This document shows positions 6,334 to 7,373 of a DNA stretch of 7,373 bases, in pieces. Source of the stretch: an uncultured Clostridium sp. Its GTDB lineage: Bacteria > Bacillota > Clostridia > TANB77 > CAG-508. Under the pieces are notes generated by a model. That model had not been told where the DNA came from and made no database searches. It worked only from the letters and a program-made list of their open reading frames with translations. How positions within the stretch are numbered: position 1 is the first letter of the stretch; every line of letters starts with the position of its first letter. The position numbers were made by a program, and so were the translations under genes. Location: NCBI GenBank assembly GCA_947643945.1, contig CANRXN010000048.1, positions 1 through 7,373 of the forward strand. The letters are read 5' to 3'.

Positions 6334-7123
6334 TTACTTTTTAATTTGGGTACCATTGTTATTTATGTTGTAGTTTTCTAAATAGATTAAATCACTTACC
6401 TTTACTACTTCTAATCCTTTTTGTTTGATATTTTTTAGTAACATATCTAAACTATCGGCTGTATGCTTGGTTCCGTTGTGACTTAATATGATGTCTCCTG
6501 GTTTTATTTTGCTTTCTAGTCGTTTCCACATTTCTTCTCCGGGTTAAGCCAGTGTAGTCGAGTGTATCTAATGACCATTGTATGGTGTGATAGCCCTTAT
6601 CTTGTGCAGCTTTGATTACGGTGTCATTGTATTCTCCATAAGGTGCTCGATAGATTTTGGTTCTTTTTCCAGTGGCTTTTTCGATTTTGTCGTTGCTTTT
6701 TTCGATTTCTTCTATGTTTTTTTCATAGCTTAGGTTGTTTACATGGGGATGTGTATCACTGTGGCTTGCTATTTCATGCCCTGCTTCGTGTATTTTTTTT
6801 GTGGCTTCAGGGTATTTTTCAATCCAGTCTCCTACCATGAAAAATGTTATTTTTACGTTGTTATCTTCTAAGGTTTTTAAAATGCTGTCAATGTCATCTG
6901 CATTCCATGCGCAGTTCATGGTGAAGGATACTTTTTTTTCTTCGGTTTGGACGTTGTAAATAGGAAGCAGTTTGTTTGCTTGGCTTGCAGTTTGTATGGT
7001 GTTTACGGTGTTGGTTCCAGTGCTTTTGTTTCCTATTCCTCCTGCTACACAAAATAGTAGTACTACGGTTACGATGGATACCAGGTAGGTATATATTTTT
7101 TGTTTGTTGAATACGAAAAACAT
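6334..7123 (-). pseudogene. PdaB-like polysaccharide deacetylase (NodB domain), one-base frameshift
   Basis: Membrane-anchored NodB-type deacetylase (carbohydrate esterase 4 fold), probably acting on peptidoglycan or another N-acetylated polysaccharide outside the membrane. Residues 10-30 form a signal anchor. The NodB domain starts near 63 with VSFTMNCAWNADD, followed by ITFFMVGDW, the metal motif SHSDTHPH (120-127) and RAPYGEYN (159-166). After T194 the frame becomes arginine-rich nonsense (RRRNVETTRKQ) to 6452. The expected GEEMWKRL, IKPGDIILSHNGTKHTADSL tail lies one frame away, ending at 6334. Removing one base from the C3 run at 6541-6543 gives about 262 residues, close to B. subtilis PdaB (about 254). 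AAGGAGG seven bases upstream fixes the ATG. The usual TFDD motif reads TMNC, with Asn for the first Asp. The PdaB label rests on length, anchor and overall resemblance. Confidence 0.88.
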
Positions 7124-7154
7124 AAAAATTCCTCCTTAAGGTAAAGCTCTTTTT

Positions 7155-7186
7155 TATTTTATGCTTCCTTTGGGAGGAAAATAACC
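7155..7186 (-). promoter_or_regulatory. Possible sigma-E-like promoter of the deacetylase gene
   Basis: The minus strand reads GGTTATTTT, a 14-base spacer, then CATAAAATA. This resembles the mother-cell sigma-E pattern (ATATT-like -35, CATAnnnT-like -10), which would suit a PdaB-type sporulation gene. The match is partial, the region is AT-rich, and other -10-like hexamers exist nearby, so it is a suggestion only. Confidence 0.25.
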
Positions 7187-7231
7187 TGTTTTTTTCCATA
7201 TCTTTATATTTTATCCATGAAGTATAAAGAT

Positions 7232-7260
7232 GGTAGCAGAACCATTAAGGCACTGCCACC
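7232..7260 (-). terminator. Hairpin after the right-edge gene, possible weak terminator
   Basis: GGTAGCAG (7232-7239) and CTGCCACC (7253-7260) form an 8-bp stem with one G-U pair and a 13-base loop. It starts 18 bases after the stop of the right-edge gene. On the minus strand only a short ATCTTTAT follows, so termination would be weak. Its higher GC than the surroundings makes the structure stand out. Confidence 0.4.
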
Positions 7261-7278
7261 GATAGAATAAACTTTAGA

Positions 7279-7373
7279 TTAATTGTTTCTAACCAATGAA
7301 AAATAGTTTCGAATTTCTCTTTTTGCTTCTTTTGGTAAATCTAATGATTCAATTTGATCCATACCGCTTATTT
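7279..7373 (-). CDS. C-terminal fragment of an unidentified gene (cut by window edge)
   Basis: An open frame enters from the right edge and ends at TAA (7281-7279), giving 30 residues: ISGMDQIESLDLPKEAKREI then RNYFSLVRNN. The stretch 'LPKEAKREI' recalls the helical 'LPEEAKREVLDF' motif of small antitoxin-like proteins (DUF2281 type), but 30 residues are too few for a call. A Met at the fourth residue means it could even be a short gene, though no ribosome site is visible. The same frame continues after the stop as a hydrophobic stretch to about 7207. Confidence 0.45.
   Translation of the reverse strand, partial: ISGMDQIESLDLPKEAKREIRNYFSLVRNN

Noticed and set aside
6894..7199. 101-residue minus-strand ORF overlapping the deacetylase start
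   Set aside because: It overlaps the conserved NodB frame, is basic and low in complexity, and the AAGGAGG site serves the deacetylase ATG instead.

Overview
This AT-rich window carries every recognisable gene on the minus strand, so transcription runs from the right edge to the left. Low GC, strong AGGAGG-type ribosome binding sites, frequent TTG starts, a two-OB-fold SSB and a PdaB-like (sporulation type) polysaccharide deacetylase together point to a Firmicutes member, most likely a Clostridia lineage. I cannot place it to genus.

In transcription order: the last ~30 codons of an unidentified gene (right edge to 7279); a hairpin at 7232-7260; a membrane-anchored NodB/PdaB-like polysaccharide deacetylase (7123-6334, broken by a one-base insertion); an unrecognised 171-residue protein (6251-5736); and, behind a good sigma-A promoter and a structured leader, a 237-residue protein with two SSB-type OB folds (5563-4850, TTG start). 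A palindromic terminator follows and abuts an extended -10 promoter. That promoter starts a second unit: a 555-residue multi-pass GT-C-like membrane protein (4741-3074), lipoprotein signal peptidase lspA (3042-2488), the 23S rRNA pseudouridine synthase rluD (2484-1548, TTG start, frameshifted), an unknown gene that also looks frameshifted (1444-864), and the RsuA/RluB-family pseudouridine synthase (743-18).

lspA and rluD form the pair often seen in Firmicutes. The second unit therefore mixes envelope work (lipoprotein maturation, a putative glycosyltransferase-like membrane protein) with rRNA modification (two S4-domain pseudouridine synthases).

The most notable observation is that three genes in 7.4 kb need a single-base correction to restore the family reading frame: an extra base in a G5 run in rluD, an extra base in CCCGG in the deacetylase, and a missing A in a short A run in the unknown gene. 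This suggests either local sequence error or real decay. Two inverted-repeat elements with GGGAC cores (745-791 and about 1531-1590) look like REP-type intergenic repeats; the second supplies the last codons and the stop of rluD. I found no convincing undescribed multi-gene system, no RNA genes, no CRISPR array and no transposase gene.
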